Notes: a model not told the origin generated them from the letters alone. Counted from the first letter of the stretch, positions 23,703 through 33,652 are shown. The stretch: DNA of 49,852 bases from Paradesulfitobacterium ferrireducens (GCF_017310645.1 NZ_JAFLRH010000012.1:1-49852), one strand, 5' to 3'. Program-made: numbers and translations.

Positions 23703-23880
23703 ATATTGATAAAGGTAGGTAATATGACGGAGAATCATAAAATCTTGAGATATTCAATGTAAAACGCAGCTTGGCTTAAATATTTGGGAAATTTAACCCT
23801 ATTTTGTTTTGATGAAGATTTCGATGTATAAAGTGTAAGACGTTTTCCTTCGCCGGCAGGAGACGAAATACAAAAGCGCT

Positions 23881-23921
23881 GCACATGGAAGTGGGCGCAA
23901 TAAAGTACATGGAGGGACAAA
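23881..23921 (+). promoter_or_regulatory. Two CsrA-like binding sites in the hag leader
   Basis: GCACATGGAAGT (23881-23892) and GTACATGGAGGG (23905-23916) both resemble the CsrA consensus RUACARGGAUGU. Their GGA cores are exactly 24 bases apart. The second covers the hag ribosome binding site. This mirrors the two-site arrangement known in Bacillus subtilis hag and fits the fliW-csrA pair just upstream. Binding itself is inferred. Confidence 0.7.
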
Positions 23922-23923
23922 GC

Positions 23924-24733
23924 ATGATTATTAACACCAACATTGCGAGTTTGAATGCTCAACGTAATCTCTTCACAACCAACAATTCCTTGCAAAAGTC
24001 ATTGGAAAAATTGTCATCAGGTTACCGTATCAACCGGGCGGCGGATGATGCAGCCGGGTTGGCAATCTCCGAAAAAATGCGGGGTCAAATCAAAGGTTTG
24101 AATCAAGCCACCCGTAATGCCCAAGACGGAATTTCTTTGATTCAGACGGCTGAAGGTGCTCTGAATGAAACCCACAGCATTTTGCAACGGATGCGCGAAT
24201 TGGCAGTTCAAGCTGCTTCAGGTACTTATACTAGCGGAGACCAAGCTAAAATCTCGACTGAGTTCGGCCAGCTGATGAGTGAGGTTACCCGTATTGCCAG
24301 ACAGACAGAATTTAACGCAATGAAACTTTTAAGTTCGGGCAAAACGATTAATCTTCAAATTGGTGCAAACTCGGGTCAAACGATGGCAGTTAAGTTAAGT
24401 GCTATGTCATCATCCGCGCTGAAAATTGATAAACTCGGAGTAGGATCGGTAGGAAGTGCTACAAGCGCTATCTCAGTCGTTAACTCCGCAATCAATGCCG
24501 TGTCTACCAAACGTGCCAACTTTGGAAGTTACCAAAACCGTTTGGAGCATACCATTGCTAATCTGCAAACAGCCAGCGAAAACCTGGTGGCTGCCGAATC
24601 CCGTATTCGCGATGTCGATATGGCAAAGGAAATGTCGGAATTCACGAAGAACCAAGTACTTAGCCAAGCCGGTGTGGCGATGCTGGCCCAAGCAAACCAG
24701 GCACCTCAGGCAATTCTTAAACTTTTGGGCTAA
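23924..24733 (+). CDS. hag: Flagellin
   Basis: 269 residues, a short flagellin with almost no variable domain. The N-terminal D0/D1 has [17 protein letters not shown] and [20 protein letters not shown]. The C-terminal D0/D1 has [40 protein letters not shown] and a final PQAILKLLG. The central region (about 165-190) is minimal, so the filament surface is plain and glycosylation would fall on D1/D2-like loops rich in Ser ([24 protein letters not shown]). ATG 23924 follows GGAGGGAC, which is also a CsrA site. A terminator follows. Confidence 0.97.
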   Translation: MIINTNIASLNAQRNLFTTNNSLQKSLEKLSSGYRINRAADDAAGLAISEKMRGQIKGLNQATRNAQDGISLIQTAEGALNETHSILQRMRELAVQAASGTYTSGDQAKISTEFGQLMSEVTRIARQTEFNAMKLLSSGKTINLQIGANSGQTMAVKLSAMSSSALKIDKLGVGSVGSATSAISVVNSAINAVSTKRANFGSYQNRLEHTIANLQTASENLVAAESRIRDVDMAKEMSEFTKNQVLSQAGVAMLAQANQAPQAILKLLG

Positions 24734-24751
24734 TCTTAAAGAATCTTTGCT

Positions 24752-24782
24752 GCCGGTCGGCTCCCTGCCGGCCGGCTTTTTC
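24752..24782 (+). terminator. Rho-independent terminator after hag
   Basis: GCCGGTCGGC (24752-24761) pairs with GCCGGCCGGC (24767-24776), with one G-U pair, over a 5-base loop. It is followed by TTTTTCC. It should end most hag transcripts and reduce readthrough to flaG-fliD-fliS. Confidence 0.85.
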
Positions 24783-24891
24783 CTTAAAGTTTTGACAGTA
24801 CTCATTTAAGTAATTGTGGGTAATTTATATACATTGCACACGAGTTGCGAATTTATCATTGCCGAGATATTTTGGACGAGGAGGATTTGCA

Positions 24892-25263
24892 ATGGTAAAC
24901 CCTGTCCAACCAAATACCCCTGGAGCAACAATAATGCCGCTTAATACTTTCCCAGGGCAAAAGATGGAGCGGTCAAAAGAACTGCCGCGTCCGGTGGTTG
25001 ACCGCAAGCAGGAAGTAGGTTCCGCCCGGGAAGAGATTTCCCGGGAAGAAGTAGAAAAAGCGATTGATAAAATAAACCGGTTAATGGGAATTATAGAAAA
25101 ACGCCTGGAATTCAGCATTCATGATGGCTCACATCGTGTGATGGTCAAGGTTGTAGACAAAGAAACAGGGAAGGTGCTTGATGAGGTTCCTCCCAAGAAA
25201 ATCCTGGACATGTTAAGTTCTTTCAATGAAATGGCGGGTCTTTTACTGGACAAACGTCTCTAA
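24892..25263 (+). CDS. flaG: FlaG family protein
   Basis: 123 residues. The C-terminal FlaG core is clear: VEKAIDKINRLMGIIEKRLE, then SIHDGSHRVMVKVVDKETGK and LDEVPPKKILDMLSSF. The first 50 residues are proline-rich and disordered, as usual. FlaG affects filament length, but its mechanism is not well defined. The ATG at 24892 follows GAGGAGG by 7-8 bases. It lies between hag and fliD, the standard order. Confidence 0.92.
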   Translation: MVNPVQPNTPGATIMPLNTFPGQKMERSKELPRPVVDRKQEVGSAREEISREEVEKAIDKINRLMGIIEKRLEFSIHDGSHRVMVKVVDKETGKVLDEVPPKKILDMLSSFNEMAGLLLDKRL

Positions 25264-25279
25264 GGAAGGAGATGTCTGT

Positions 25280-26860
25280 ATGCCTATCGGTTCAACTTCA
25301 ATGTCTCTTCCAGGCCTGTCAGGCTATGATTTCTCCGGTATTATCGATAAAATGGTTCAGGCCTATAAGCTTCCGGAAAATCAGTTATTTGACAAGCAAG
25401 GCAGGCTGCAAACTAAAAAGACAGCCTGGATGGATGTGAACACTTCTCTATTAGCTCTTGATACTGCGGCTACAGCCTTGCGTTCCGCCTCTACCTGGAC
25501 AGCGACACAGACTGTTTCCAGCAATACGAGTATTCTTTCTGTGTTTGGCGGGACCAATTCTGTACAAGGGACTTACAGTATCACTGTTTCGTCTCTGGCC
25601 CAGGCAGAAGCAATTGCCACCAGTGTTTCTACAGATACTGATATTGCAAGTGTACTTGACAGCGTGAGCACTAAAATGGCCGCAGCTGGGCATTCATATA
25701 CTGCGGCAGGAGATTGGGATTTTACAATCACGAATAACGGGGTTGCTCACAATATTTCAGTGAAAAGCTCTTCTACCACAGGAGGAGCGCCTACACTTGA
25801 GGATATACGGGACTCAATCAATAATGCTAACGCCGGTGTTAGTGCTACTCTGGCGTTAGTTGACTCTGTGAACAAGACATACAGGCTGGTGCTTACAAAT
25901 AATACGCCCGGGGCTGCCAACACCCTGAAGTTTAGCGATCCCAATGGGCTTCTGCAAACAGGCTTAGGCTTGCAGCTGACAGCTTCGACTGATGGAGTTC
26001 CGTCCGTTACCTACAGTCCGACGAATCTTATCTCCAATGATCCCAGTTCCCCCAATTATGCAGGGGGAATTACCCAGCAGGCAACTGATGCCAGCTTAAC
26101 GGTAAATGGTGTACCTATGACTAGTACGGCCAACACAATTACCAGTGCCATTTCGGGGGCAACTATTACTCTAAGCACTACCGGTACGGCCTCAGTAACG
26201 GTGGCTCAAGATATATCTGTAACCAAAAAAGCCATCCAAGATTTTGTGGATAAATATAATTCTCTACAGAAGCTTATTAAGGACAATTTAAGCTACGATG
26301 CTGATAATAAGCAAGCCGGACCCTTATTTGGTGACTCTTTGCTTATGGGTATTCAAGCAAAACTTCGGGATGTCGTAGGAGGAAATACCATTGTAAATCC
26401 TACCGGCCCTTATAAGATTTTGTATGACGTTGGAATTAAGACTTCTGATCGGGACGGGACCTTAACGTTTGACACCGCTAAATTTGATAAGGCGATGTCA
26501 GATCATCCTGAGAGCGTGGTCAACATGTTTGGGGCTCCTTACTCTGGAGGAACAACGCCGACCGATGATCTCACCGATACGATGCTGGTTCCGAATCTGC
26601 ACCAAGGTCTCGGGAACTATCTTCATGCTTATTTGAACCCTTTGGTTAAGTTTCAGGGGACGATCGACCAACATAAGACCAGCTTAGATACCCAAATCAA
26701 AGACCTTAAGAGTCAAATACAAGATTTTGAAGACAGGGCTTCAGACTACGAAGAAAGGCTTAAGATTAAGTTCGCAAGTTTAGAATCCCTTCTGATGAAT
26801 TTTAACTCCCAGGGGACTTGGTTAAGTAATCAACTGAATGCCATGACGGCAAAGAAATAA
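25280..26860 (+). CDS. fliD: Flagellar cap protein FliD
   Basis: 526 residues. The N-terminal signature is PGLSGYDFSGIIDKMVQAYK, followed by a long Ser/Thr-rich exposed domain (about 80-310) with repeated Thr stretches. The C-terminal coiled coil has VTKKAIQDFVDKYNSLQKLI and SQIQDFEDRASDYEERLKIK, ending ESLLMNFNSQGTWLSNQL. FliD forms the pentameric cap that folds flagellin at the filament tip. The ATG at 25280 follows AAGGAGATG-type spacing and starts 16 bases after flaG. Its export chaperone is likely FliS/FliT-like proteins nearby. Confidence 0.96.
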   Translation: MPIGSTSMSLPGLSGYDFSGIIDKMVQAYKLPENQLFDKQGRLQTKKTAWMDVNTSLLALDTAATALRSASTWTATQTVSSNTSILSVFGGTNSVQGTYSITVSSLAQAEAIATSVSTDTDIASVLDSVSTKMAAAGHSYTAAGDWDFTITNNGVAHNISVKSSSTTGGAPTLEDIRDSINNANAGVSATLALVDSVNKTYRLVLTNNTPGAANTLKFSDPNGLLQTGLGLQLTASTDGVPSVTYSPTNLISNDPSSPNYAGGITQQATDASLTVNGVPMTSTANTITSAISGATITLSTTGTASVTVAQDISVTKKAIQDFVDKYNSLQKLIKDNLSYDADNKQAGPLFGDSLLMGIQAKLRDVVGGNTIVNPTGPYKILYDVGIKTSDRDGTLTFDTAKFDKAMSDHPESVVNMFGAPYSGGTTPTDDLTDTMLVPNLHQGLGNYLHAYLNPLVKFQGTIDQHKTSLDTQIKDLKSQIQDFEDRASDYEERLKIKFASLESLLMNFNSQGTWLSNQLNAMTAKK

Positions 26861-26891
26861 GAAAGCTACCGTGTGAGAGGGAGAGTTTTTT

Positions 26892-27287
26892 ATGTTAAAC
26901 TCAACGGTCAATAACAATATTTATTTAACCTATAAGCAGACTGCTGTTGAAACAGCTACTCCCGATAAGTTACTACTAATGTTATACGATGGCGGAATTA
27001 AATTTCTGCGTTTTGGGGAAAAGGCTATTCTAGAAAAAGACTATGCAGCAGCACATAAGTGGCTCACAAAAGTTCAAGATATTCTAACTGAATTAATGAT
27101 AACGCTGGATATGGAACAAGGCGAGATCCCTCAAAACTTGTTTAACCTTTATGAATTTTATCGTTATGAAGTGCAGATGGCTAACGTAAAAAAGGATACG
27201 GAACGCTTGCAGCCTGTCATTGAGTTTTTTGTCAAGTTCCGAGATGTTTGGGCCGAAGCTGCTAAGAAAGCTTTAGTCCAAAAATAA
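26892..27287 (+). CDS. fliS: Flagellin export chaperone FliS
   Basis: 131 residues with the FliS hallmark YKQTAVETATPDKLLLMLYD and GGIKFLRFGEKAI, then a helical bundle ending FRDVWAEAAKKAL. FliS binds the flagellin C-terminus and keeps it unfolded for export. GAGAGGGAGAG is located 8-14 bases upstream of the ATG. The AT-richer glycosylation block starts right after it. Confidence 0.96.
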   Translation: MLNSTVNNNIYLTYKQTAVETATPDKLLLMLYDGGIKFLRFGEKAILEKDYAAAHKWLTKVQDILTELMITLDMEQGEIPQNLFNLYEFYRYEVQMANVKKDTERLQPVIEFFVKFRDVWAEAAKKALVQK

Positions 27288-27327
27288 CCATTTGACTTAA
27301 ATTGAATTACATTATTCGGGTGAAAGC

Positions 27328-29157
27328 ATGACACTTTTTGAAAAAAACTTAGATCTCTTAAAAACTCAGGGTTTTTATGAACAATTACAAAACGCAACAA
27401 TTGACGACGAAACATCAGTTAGCCTTTTTCAAGGAAAAGGTGGATTTTATACTGCAGTCAAGCGAGTTTCAGATTCGGAGATTCTCCTTCACAGTTTATA
27501 CGACCCTATAAGGGAAGCTCGAAGAATGATAGATGAGGGGGAATATCATAAATATAATTCTGTTTTTGTTATTGGTCTTGGGTTAGGTTATCATCTTCTC
27601 GAGTTACTAAAGACAACTCGAGAAGATTGCTATATTCATGTCTTTGAGTGCGATTGGGATATAATCAAAGCCGCAATGCAAGTAATAGATTTTGGTGAGA
27701 TTCTTGGGACTCACAGAGTTATTTTAGCCTTCGGTTCGAATAAGTCTAACCGGGTGATATTAGATTCTGTTTTTACTATTCCCGAAGTTATTATTAATCT
27801 TCATAATATGACTTTCTTGGTTTTCCCTCCCAAAAAGCGCCTGGAAAGCGAATGGGTCGATGAATCCCAACGACTGGTTCTGGATTTGTTCAGATTTCAT
27901 AAATATGGCATGGGTGACGATCTTGAGTATTGGTCAGTAAATGGGCTGAAGAATTTGGTTTCCAATGCCAAGTATATTGCAGCAAGCCCCCATCCGGAAT
28001 CTATAGCAAACGGATGGAATAAACCTGTTGTAATTGTTCTGGCAGGACCTTCATTAAGTAAAAACATTCACATTTTAAAGGAATGGCAAGATAGGGTAAC
28101 GATATTTTGTGTGAATACTGTTTTTAAACGATTACTTGATTATGGAATCATTCCGGATGCGACCTTTAGCTTAGATCGTTCTCCACTAATTTACGAACAA
28201 CATTATGCAAGGCCGGAGTCCATTCCAGAAGAAATTTTATTTATTGGAAATACAAGTGTTGATCCGAGAATAGCGGATTTATTCAAACGAAAGATATTCT
28301 TACTCAGCATGGAGACTTTTCAAAGTGAGCTAGCTCAGGATATAAAAGGAGGGTCTATAGCAGCAGGATATTCGGTAACTCATTTTGCTTTTTCTTTTGC
28401 CCGGCATTGTGGTATGAGTCCAATAGTGTTAGTAGGACAGGATTTAGCTTTTGGAGAAAACGGATATACGCATAGTACAGGTACGGTCTATGAAAATTCT
28501 AAAGTTGATATATCTAAAGAAGAAAAATATATTGTCTACTTAGATGGTTACTATGAAGAGAAAGTGCCGTCTACTTTAACTTGGAAAGGATTCCGTGATT
28601 GGTATGAAATCGAGTTGGAGAAAGATCCGACACTTGTAATTAATGCCACTGAGGGCGGCGTAAGAATCGCGGGCACTGTTCAACTAACATTATCTGAAGC
28701 CTTAAATCAGTATGTGGGGAAAGAAACTAAGTCATCCTTTTATGAGTGGATTCAATCCAAAATAGATCATGAAAACTATAATAACAATCTGAATAAAATT
28801 CAATTATCATTTGAAAACCGCCTTAATAAACTGAAGTCTTATGCTAAAGTTTATGATAAAATTAACTTGCTGAATAAAAAAATTCAATCCTCCCAGATGT
28901 CAGGAGTATTTAGGAAACGTTATCTTAAAGAAATGGAGAGCAGTATTAAAGATATTTTTAAGGATATCTGGATTTACAGTGCTTATCGTCCTGTTTATGT
29001 AAGTGTGATGGCTAATTATCGGAGATATTCTGAAGAATTAGATGACCAAGAGATACCGAAAGCCCAAATGCTTGCAGACATGTTCAAAAATTTTAGGGAC
29101 TTTTTACAAAAATTAATTGAAATATTGGAAGAGGCAAGTGAGACAAAACCTGAATGA
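27328..29157 (+). CDS. Maf (MAF flag10/DUF115) flagellin glycosyltransferase
   Basis: 609 residues with the central DUF115 domain characteristic of motility-associated factor proteins: KPVVIVLAGPSLSKNIHILK (about 231-250), FCVNTVFKRLLDYGIIPDAT, SMETFQSELAQDIKGGS and VLVGQDLAFGENGYTHSTG. Maf proteins transfer nonulosonic acids such as pseudaminic or legionaminic acid from CMP donors onto flagellin Ser/Thr. The neighbours supply exactly such a donor, so legionaminic acid transfer is the best guess. Base composition is visibly richer in A/T than fliS and upstream genes. Confidence 0.88.
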   Translation: MTLFEKNLDLLKTQGFYEQLQNATIDDETSVSLFQGKGGFYTAVKRVSDSEILLHSLYDPIREARRMIDEGEYHKYNSVFVIGLGLGYHLLELLKTTREDCYIHVFECDWDIIKAAMQVIDFGEILGTHRVILAFGSNKSNRVILDSVFTIPEVIINLHNMTFLVFPPKKRLESEWVDESQRLVLDLFRFHKYGMGDDLEYWSVNGLKNLVSNAKYIAASPHPESIANGWNKPVVIVLAGPSLSKNIHILKEWQDRVTIFCVNTVFKRLLDYGIIPDATFSLDRSPLIYEQHYARPESIPEEILFIGNTSVDPRIADLFKRKIFLLSMETFQSELAQDIKGGSIAAGYSVTHFAFSFARHCGMSPIVLVGQDLAFGENGYTHSTGTVYENSKVDISKEEKYIVYLDGYYEEKVPSTLTWKGFRDWYEIELEKDPTLVINATEGGVRIAGTVQLTLSEALNQYVGKETKSSFYEWIQSKIDHENYNNNLNKIQLSFENRLNKLKSYAKVYDKINLLNKKIQSSQMSGVFRKRYLKEMESSIKDIFKDIWIYSAYRPVYVSVMANYRRYSEELDDQEIPKAQMLADMFKNFRDFLQKLIEILEEASETKPE

Positions 29158-29199
29158 ACTTTGGATTCAATTTATCTTTCTAAGAGGAGGTTACCGGCA

Positions 29200-30213
29200 T
29201 TGAGGTTGAGCAAAGAACAGAAGATTCTTGTTACCGGAGCTGATGGATTCATCGGTAGCCATCTCACAGAGGCGTTAGTTTATCAAGGATATAAAGTACG
29301 TGCCTTTGTACAGTACAATTCCTTTAATTCTTGGGGTTGGTTAGATACTTCCGATGAATTGATCAAAAATGAATTGGATATATTCGCTGGTGATATTCGT
29401 GATCCGTTTGCGGTTAAAAAAGCTATGGATCAATGCTCAATTGTTTTCCATCTGGCTGCATTGATTGCGATACCTTACTCGTACCGCTCCCCCTCTTCAT
29501 ACATAGACACGAACATTACTGGGACTCTCAATATTCTACAAACTGCCCGGGAACTGGGGCTGGAAAAAGTAGTCCATACTTCTACTAGTGAGGTCTATGG
29601 AACAGCACAGTATGTGCCTATCGACGAAAAACACCCGCTTCAGGCGCAGTCACCTTATTCTGCCAGTAAAATTGGTGCCGACCAATTAGCTCTTGCGTTC
29701 TACCGCTCGTTTGGAGTACCGGTTGCTATAATTCGTCCGTTTAACACATACGGACCTAGGCAATCTGCCAGAGCAGTAATTCCTACAATTATTACCCAAA
29801 TTGCCGCTGGAAAAGAGAAAATTAAGTTAGGTTCTCTAAGCCCCACAAGGGATATGAATTATATCAAAGACACTGTATCCGGCTTTATAGCAGTTGCCGA
29901 AGTTGATAAATCAGTCGGAGAAGTAATTAATATCGGTAGTAATTATGAGATAAGTATTGGTGATTTAGCCAATCTGATTGCTGAAATAATGGGAAAAGAT
30001 GTTATGATTGAATCTGAACTAGAACGTTTACGTCCGGATAATAGCGAGGTGGAGCGCCTGTGGGCGGATAATTCAAAAGCTAAAGACGTATTAGGTTGGA
30101 CACCGGCTTACAGCGGGTTGGACGGGTTGAAAAGGGGGTTAAAAGATACGGTTGCCTGGTTCAGCAATCCGGATAATCTTAAACGGTATAAAACCGATAT
30201 CTACAACATATGA
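29200..30213 (+). CDS. legB: NAD-dependent 4,6-dehydratase LegB
   Basis: 337 residues of an extended short-chain dehydrogenase. GADGFIGSH (residues 11-19) is the NAD-binding GxxGxxG, with the catalytic TSEVYGTAQY and YSASKIGADQLAL (YxxxK). The family includes LegB, which makes the 4-keto-6-deoxy sugar nucleotide at the start of legionaminic acid synthesis (GDP- or UDP-linked GlcNAc). TTG at 29200 is chosen because AAGAGGAGG precedes it by about 9 bases; a longer frame from 29161 would include that site. It is the first gene of the legB-legC-legG-legI-legH-ptmE-legF order. Confidence 0.88.
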   Translation: MRLSKEQKILVTGADGFIGSHLTEALVYQGYKVRAFVQYNSFNSWGWLDTSDELIKNELDIFAGDIRDPFAVKKAMDQCSIVFHLAALIAIPYSYRSPSSYIDTNITGTLNILQTARELGLEKVVHTSTSEVYGTAQYVPIDEKHPLQAQSPYSASKIGADQLALAFYRSFGVPVAIIRPFNTYGPRQSARAVIPTIITQIAAGKEKIKLGSLSPTRDMNYIKDTVSGFIAVAEVDKSVGEVINIGSNYEISIGDLANLIAEIMGKDVMIESELERLRPDNSEVERLWADNSKAKDVLGWTPAYSGLDGLKRGLKDTVAWFSNPDNLKRYKTDIYNI

Positions 30214-31376
30214 ACTCGGTACAACCAGAAATAGTCTTGGAAGCAATAAGAAGCTGTTTGCCGTCCGACCGAGAAGTCATTGGCCTACATGAACCCCAGT
30301 TTTGCGGAAATGAATGGGACTATCTTGAAGAGTGTTTAACCACAGGCTGGGTTTCATCAGTTGGCAAATTTGTTGATCGTTTTGAACAGATGTTAGCAGA
30401 ATATACTGGTGTAAAACGGGCAATTGCTGTGGTTAATGGTACGGCAGCTTTACACATTGCCTTAAAAGTGATAGGTGTTAAAACTGGTGACGAAGTTTTA
30501 GTTCCAACACTTACATTCGTTGCTACTGCAAATGCGGTAGAATACTGTGGAGCCATTCCTCATTTTGCGGATTCTGAAGAGAAATCATTAGGTCTAGACC
30601 CACACAAGCTAGAGATATGGCTTAATGAAATTGCCGAACTACGGCATGGCGAATGCTTTAACCGTCAAACGGGGCGTCGGATAAAAGCGGTAATTGCCAT
30701 GCATACATTTGGACATCCTGTCGATCTTGATCCGTTATTAGAGGTTTGTAGACGTTTCAAATTGGAATTAATTGAAGATGCAGCCGAATCAATAGGTTCT
30801 TTCTACAAGGGTAGGCACACAGGAAATTGGGGTAAATTTGCAACATTAAGTTTTAACGGGAATAAAACTATCACTACCGGCGGAGGCGGGGCCATTCTCA
30901 CTAATGATGAAGAGTTGGGTAAAGAGGTAAAACACCTTACAACTACCGCTAAAATACCTCATCCATGGGCTTACTACCACGATCGAGTTGGATATAACTA
31001 TCGTCTGCCCAACATTAATGCGGCTTTGGGCTGTGCACAAATGGAACAATTAGATAGTTTCCTCGAAAAGAAAAGGATTTTGGCGGAACGTTACAAGTTT
31101 GCTTTTTCGAAGGTACAAGGGATACGGTTTTTTACGGAGCCCGATTTTGCCCAAAGCAATTACTGGCTTAATGTGCTGTTGCTAGATGACGAAAATGCAT
31201 TTATACGTGATACTTTATTAAAGAAACTAAATACTAGCGGTATAATGGCACGCCCGGCTTGGACACTAATGCACAAGTTGCCGATGTTTCACTCCTGCCC
31301 AAGGATGGATGTAAGCACTGCTGAAAATATCGAGTCGAGGCTAATTAATATTCCAAGTGGAGCTTTATTATTATGA
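30210..31376 (+). CDS. legC: PLP-dependent aminotransferase LegC
   Basis: 388 residues of the DegT/DnrJ/EryC1 fold. Conserved parts are AVVNGTAALHIALKVIGVK, PTLTFVATANAVEYCGAIP, LIEDAAESIGSFYKG and the PLP lysine region LSFNGNKTITTGGGGAI. It should aminate C4 of the 4-keto sugar made by LegB. The start codon overlaps the legB stop by four bases (ATGA), as do several junctions in this cluster, indicating coupled translation. Confidence 0.88.
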   Translation: MNSVQPEIVLEAIRSCLPSDREVIGLHEPQFCGNEWDYLEECLTTGWVSSVGKFVDRFEQMLAEYTGVKRAIAVVNGTAALHIALKVIGVKTGDEVLVPTLTFVATANAVEYCGAIPHFADSEEKSLGLDPHKLEIWLNEIAELRHGECFNRQTGRRIKAVIAMHTFGHPVDLDPLLEVCRRFKLELIEDAAESIGSFYKGRHTGNWGKFATLSFNGNKTITTGGGGAILTNDEELGKEVKHLTTTAKIPHPWAYYHDRVGYNYRLPNINAALGCAQMEQLDSFLEKKRILAERYKFAFSKVQGIRFFTEPDFAQSNYWLNVLLLDDENAFIRDTLLKKLNTSGIMARPAWTLMHKLPMFHSCPRMDVSTAENIESRLINIPSGALLL

Positions 31377-32542
31377 GAAAAGCAAGGAAGATTTGTGTTG
31401 TTACGGGTTCACGGGCTGAGTATGGATTACTTTTCTGGTTACTTCGAGAAATTCAACAAGATCACGATTTGGAATTGCAGCTTGTGGTTACGGGAATGCA
31501 TCTTGCCCCGGAATTTGGTTTGACCTATAGAATTATTGAAGAAGATGGATTCTGTATTGAAGAAAAAGTCGATATGTTGTTATCCAGTGATACCCCGGTT
31601 GGTATCGCCAAATCCTTAGGGCTAGGCACTATCAGTTTTGCTGATGTATTCGACCGACTGAAACCAGATATTCTAGTGTTGCTAGGAGACCGTTATGAAA
31701 TTTTAGCGGCCGCTCAAGCTGCCCTTATCGCGAACATTCCCATTGCTCATTTACACGGGGGAGAGGCAACTGAGGGAGCAATAGACGAAGCGATTCGGCA
31801 CTCGATCACTAAAATGTCCCACTTGCATTTTGTAGCTGCCGAGCCTTACAGAAAAAGGGTTATTCAATTAGGAGAGAATCCCGATAGGGTGATTAATGTC
31901 GGTGCGCTGGGTTTGGACAACATTGAAAGGCTTAAATTGCTAGAACGCAATGAGTTTGAAAAATCGATTCAGTTTAAGCTTGGCAGGGTAAATTTTCTTG
32001 TCACTTACCATCCGGTTACCTTGGGTAACCACAATCCAAAATATGCCATCGATCAACTGCTTGGAGCTTTAGACGACTTTCCTGATGCGAAAGTCATTTT
32101 TACTAGACCGAATTCGGATACAAATGGTAGAATTATTGCCCAGACAATTGATGAGTACGCTATAAAGCATCCTGAGCGGGTAAAAGTATTTACTTCTCTG
32201 GGACAAACGAAGTATTTAAGCGCGATAAAGCTTACTGATGTTCTCATAGGGAATTCTTCAAGCGGACTGATTGAAGTGCCTGTATTGGGAAAGCCAACTG
32301 TTAATTTAGGAGATCGTCAGCGTGGTCGTCTTAAAACTGAATCTGTAATTGATTGTCAAGAGACAAAGGAGGAAATATCGGCGTCAATTCGTAAGGCGTT
32401 ATCTCCCGAATTTAAGATACTTGCAAAAAACGTTGTTTCTCCCTATGGAAAAGGCGGGGCTTCCGTCCGAATCAAAGAGTTCTTAAAAGATGTAGAATTA
32501 GAAGGAATTATAATCAAACAGTTTTATGATCTTCAAATATAA
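31373..32542 (+). CDS. legG: Hydrolysing sugar-nucleotide 2-epimerase (LegG/NeuC)
   Basis: 389 residues, a GT-B-fold hydrolysing epimerase. It begins RKICVVTGSRAEYGLLFWLL and has LHGGEATEGAIDEAIRHSIT, then NFLVTYHPVTLG and IGNSSSGLIEVPVLGKPTVN. Such enzymes release the free 2-epimer (here the 2,4-diacetamido-2,4,6-trideoxymannose) for condensation with pyruvate. NeuC uses UDP-GlcNAc for sialic acid instead; the presence of legB and legC favours LegG. ATGA overlap with legC. Confidence 0.87.
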   Translation: MRKARKICVVTGSRAEYGLLFWLLREIQQDHDLELQLVVTGMHLAPEFGLTYRIIEEDGFCIEEKVDMLLSSDTPVGIAKSLGLGTISFADVFDRLKPDILVLLGDRYEILAAAQAALIANIPIAHLHGGEATEGAIDEAIRHSITKMSHLHFVAAEPYRKRVIQLGENPDRVINVGALGLDNIERLKLLERNEFEKSIQFKLGRVNFLVTYHPVTLGNHNPKYAIDQLLGALDDFPDAKVIFTRPNSDTNGRIIAQTIDEYAIKHPERVKVFTSLGQTKYLSAIKLTDVLIGNSSSGLIEVPVLGKPTVNLGDRQRGRLKTESVIDCQETKEEISASIRKALSPEFKILAKNVVSPYGKGGASVRIKEFLKDVELEGIIIKQFYDLQI

Positions 32543-32560
32543 AAGGAGAATCAATGCGTT

Positions 32561-33652
32561 ATGCAAAAGAAACAATGCATCTCTGTTATTGCTGAGGCCG
32601 GGGTAAATCATAATGGTGACTTAGGGATGGCTAGGGAGCTTATTGATGTTGCCGTTGAGGCAGGTGCGGATGCTGTCAAGTTTCAGACATTTAAGGCAGA
32701 GAAATTAGTTAACTCAAACGCTCCAAAAGCTGATTATCAAAAAAGTACCAGTAACCGGCAAGAATCCCAACTTGAGATGCTTAAAAGGCTGGAATTAAGC
32801 GAAGAAGCCCATCAAGCATTGATTGAATACTGCCGGCAAAGGGGAATCGAATTTCTTTCTACTCCTTTCGACTTGGATAGTTTGCATTTCTTGGTTTCCG
32901 AACTCGATATTCCTAGAATAAAAATCTCTTCCGGAGATATTACTAATGCCCCCTTATTGCTGAAAGCGGCCCAAGCGCGTAAGCCCATTATTCTTTCTAC
33001 AGGAATGAGTACCCTTGGGGAAATAGAAAGGGCGTTAGGTGTTTTAGCCTTTGGCTATATACACTCGGAATCCCATAGGAAGCCATCTCTTGCTGCCTTT
33101 GAACAAGCCTTATTTTCGGAAGCGGGATATACAGCTTTATTGAAAAATGTGGTACTGCTTCATTGCACTACTGAGTATCCGGCTCCATTTAACGAGGTTA
33201 ATTTAAGAGTAATTGAGACTTTGCGGAAAGCTTTCGGACTACCGGTTGGGTTATCTGACCATACCCCGGGTATTGCTATCCCTATTGCAGCTGTCGCGCT
33301 AGGAGCAGTTATTATTGAAAAACACTTTACTTTGGATCGAAATCTTCCGGGACCGGATCATAAAGCTTCGTTAGAACCCGGGGAATTAATATCCATGATA
33401 CGGTCTATTCGTCAGGTAAAAGAGGCTTTAGGAACTGAAATTAAAGGACCAACATCCTCTGAAATTAAGAACAGGGCTGTTGCAAGAAAATGCCTAGTAG
33501 CCGCTCGCCGAATTATGAAAGGGGAGCCATTTACTCCGGAAAATCTTACTGTTAAGAGAGCAGGAGAAGGGGTTTCTCCAATAAATTATTGGAATTGCTT
33601 AGGTATGATCGCGGAGAGAAATTACGAGGAAGATGAAAAGGTGAAATTATGA
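32561..33652 (+). CDS. legI: N,N'-diacetyllegionaminate synthase LegI (NeuB family)
   Basis: 363 residues. The NeuB barrel has ISVIAEAGVNHNGDLGMARE, VKFQTFKAEKLV, FLSTPFD, KISSGD, LSTGMS and HCTTEYPAP and the VGLSDHTPG loop. A C-terminal SAF/antifreeze-like domain (about 295-363) includes KCLVAARRIMKGEPFTPENL. It condenses the 2,4-diacetamido sugar with phosphoenolpyruvate to give the nine-carbon legionaminic acid. AAAAGGAG is about 14 bases before the ATG. A sialic acid synthase is the alternative. Confidence 0.88.
   Translation: MQKKQCISVIAEAGVNHNGDLGMARELIDVAVEAGADAVKFQTFKAEKLVNSNAPKADYQKSTSNRQESQLEMLKRLELSEEAHQALIEYCRQRGIEFLSTPFDLDSLHFLVSELDIPRIKISSGDITNAPLLLKAAQARKPIILSTGMSTLGEIERALGVLAFGYIHSESHRKPSLAAFEQALFSEAGYTALLKNVVLLHCTTEYPAPFNEVNLRVIETLRKAFGLPVGLSDHTPGIAIPIAAVALGAVIIEKHFTLDRNLPGPDHKASLEPGELISMIRSIRQVKEALGTEIKGPTSSEIKNRAVARKCLVAARRIMKGEPFTPENLTVKRAGEGVSPINYWNCLGMIAERNYEEDEKVKL

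Noticed and set aside
23760..23845. Possible sigma-28 promoter before hag
   Set aside because: A TTAA ... TCGATGT pair is visible, but only CGAT of the -10 element matches; too weak to list.
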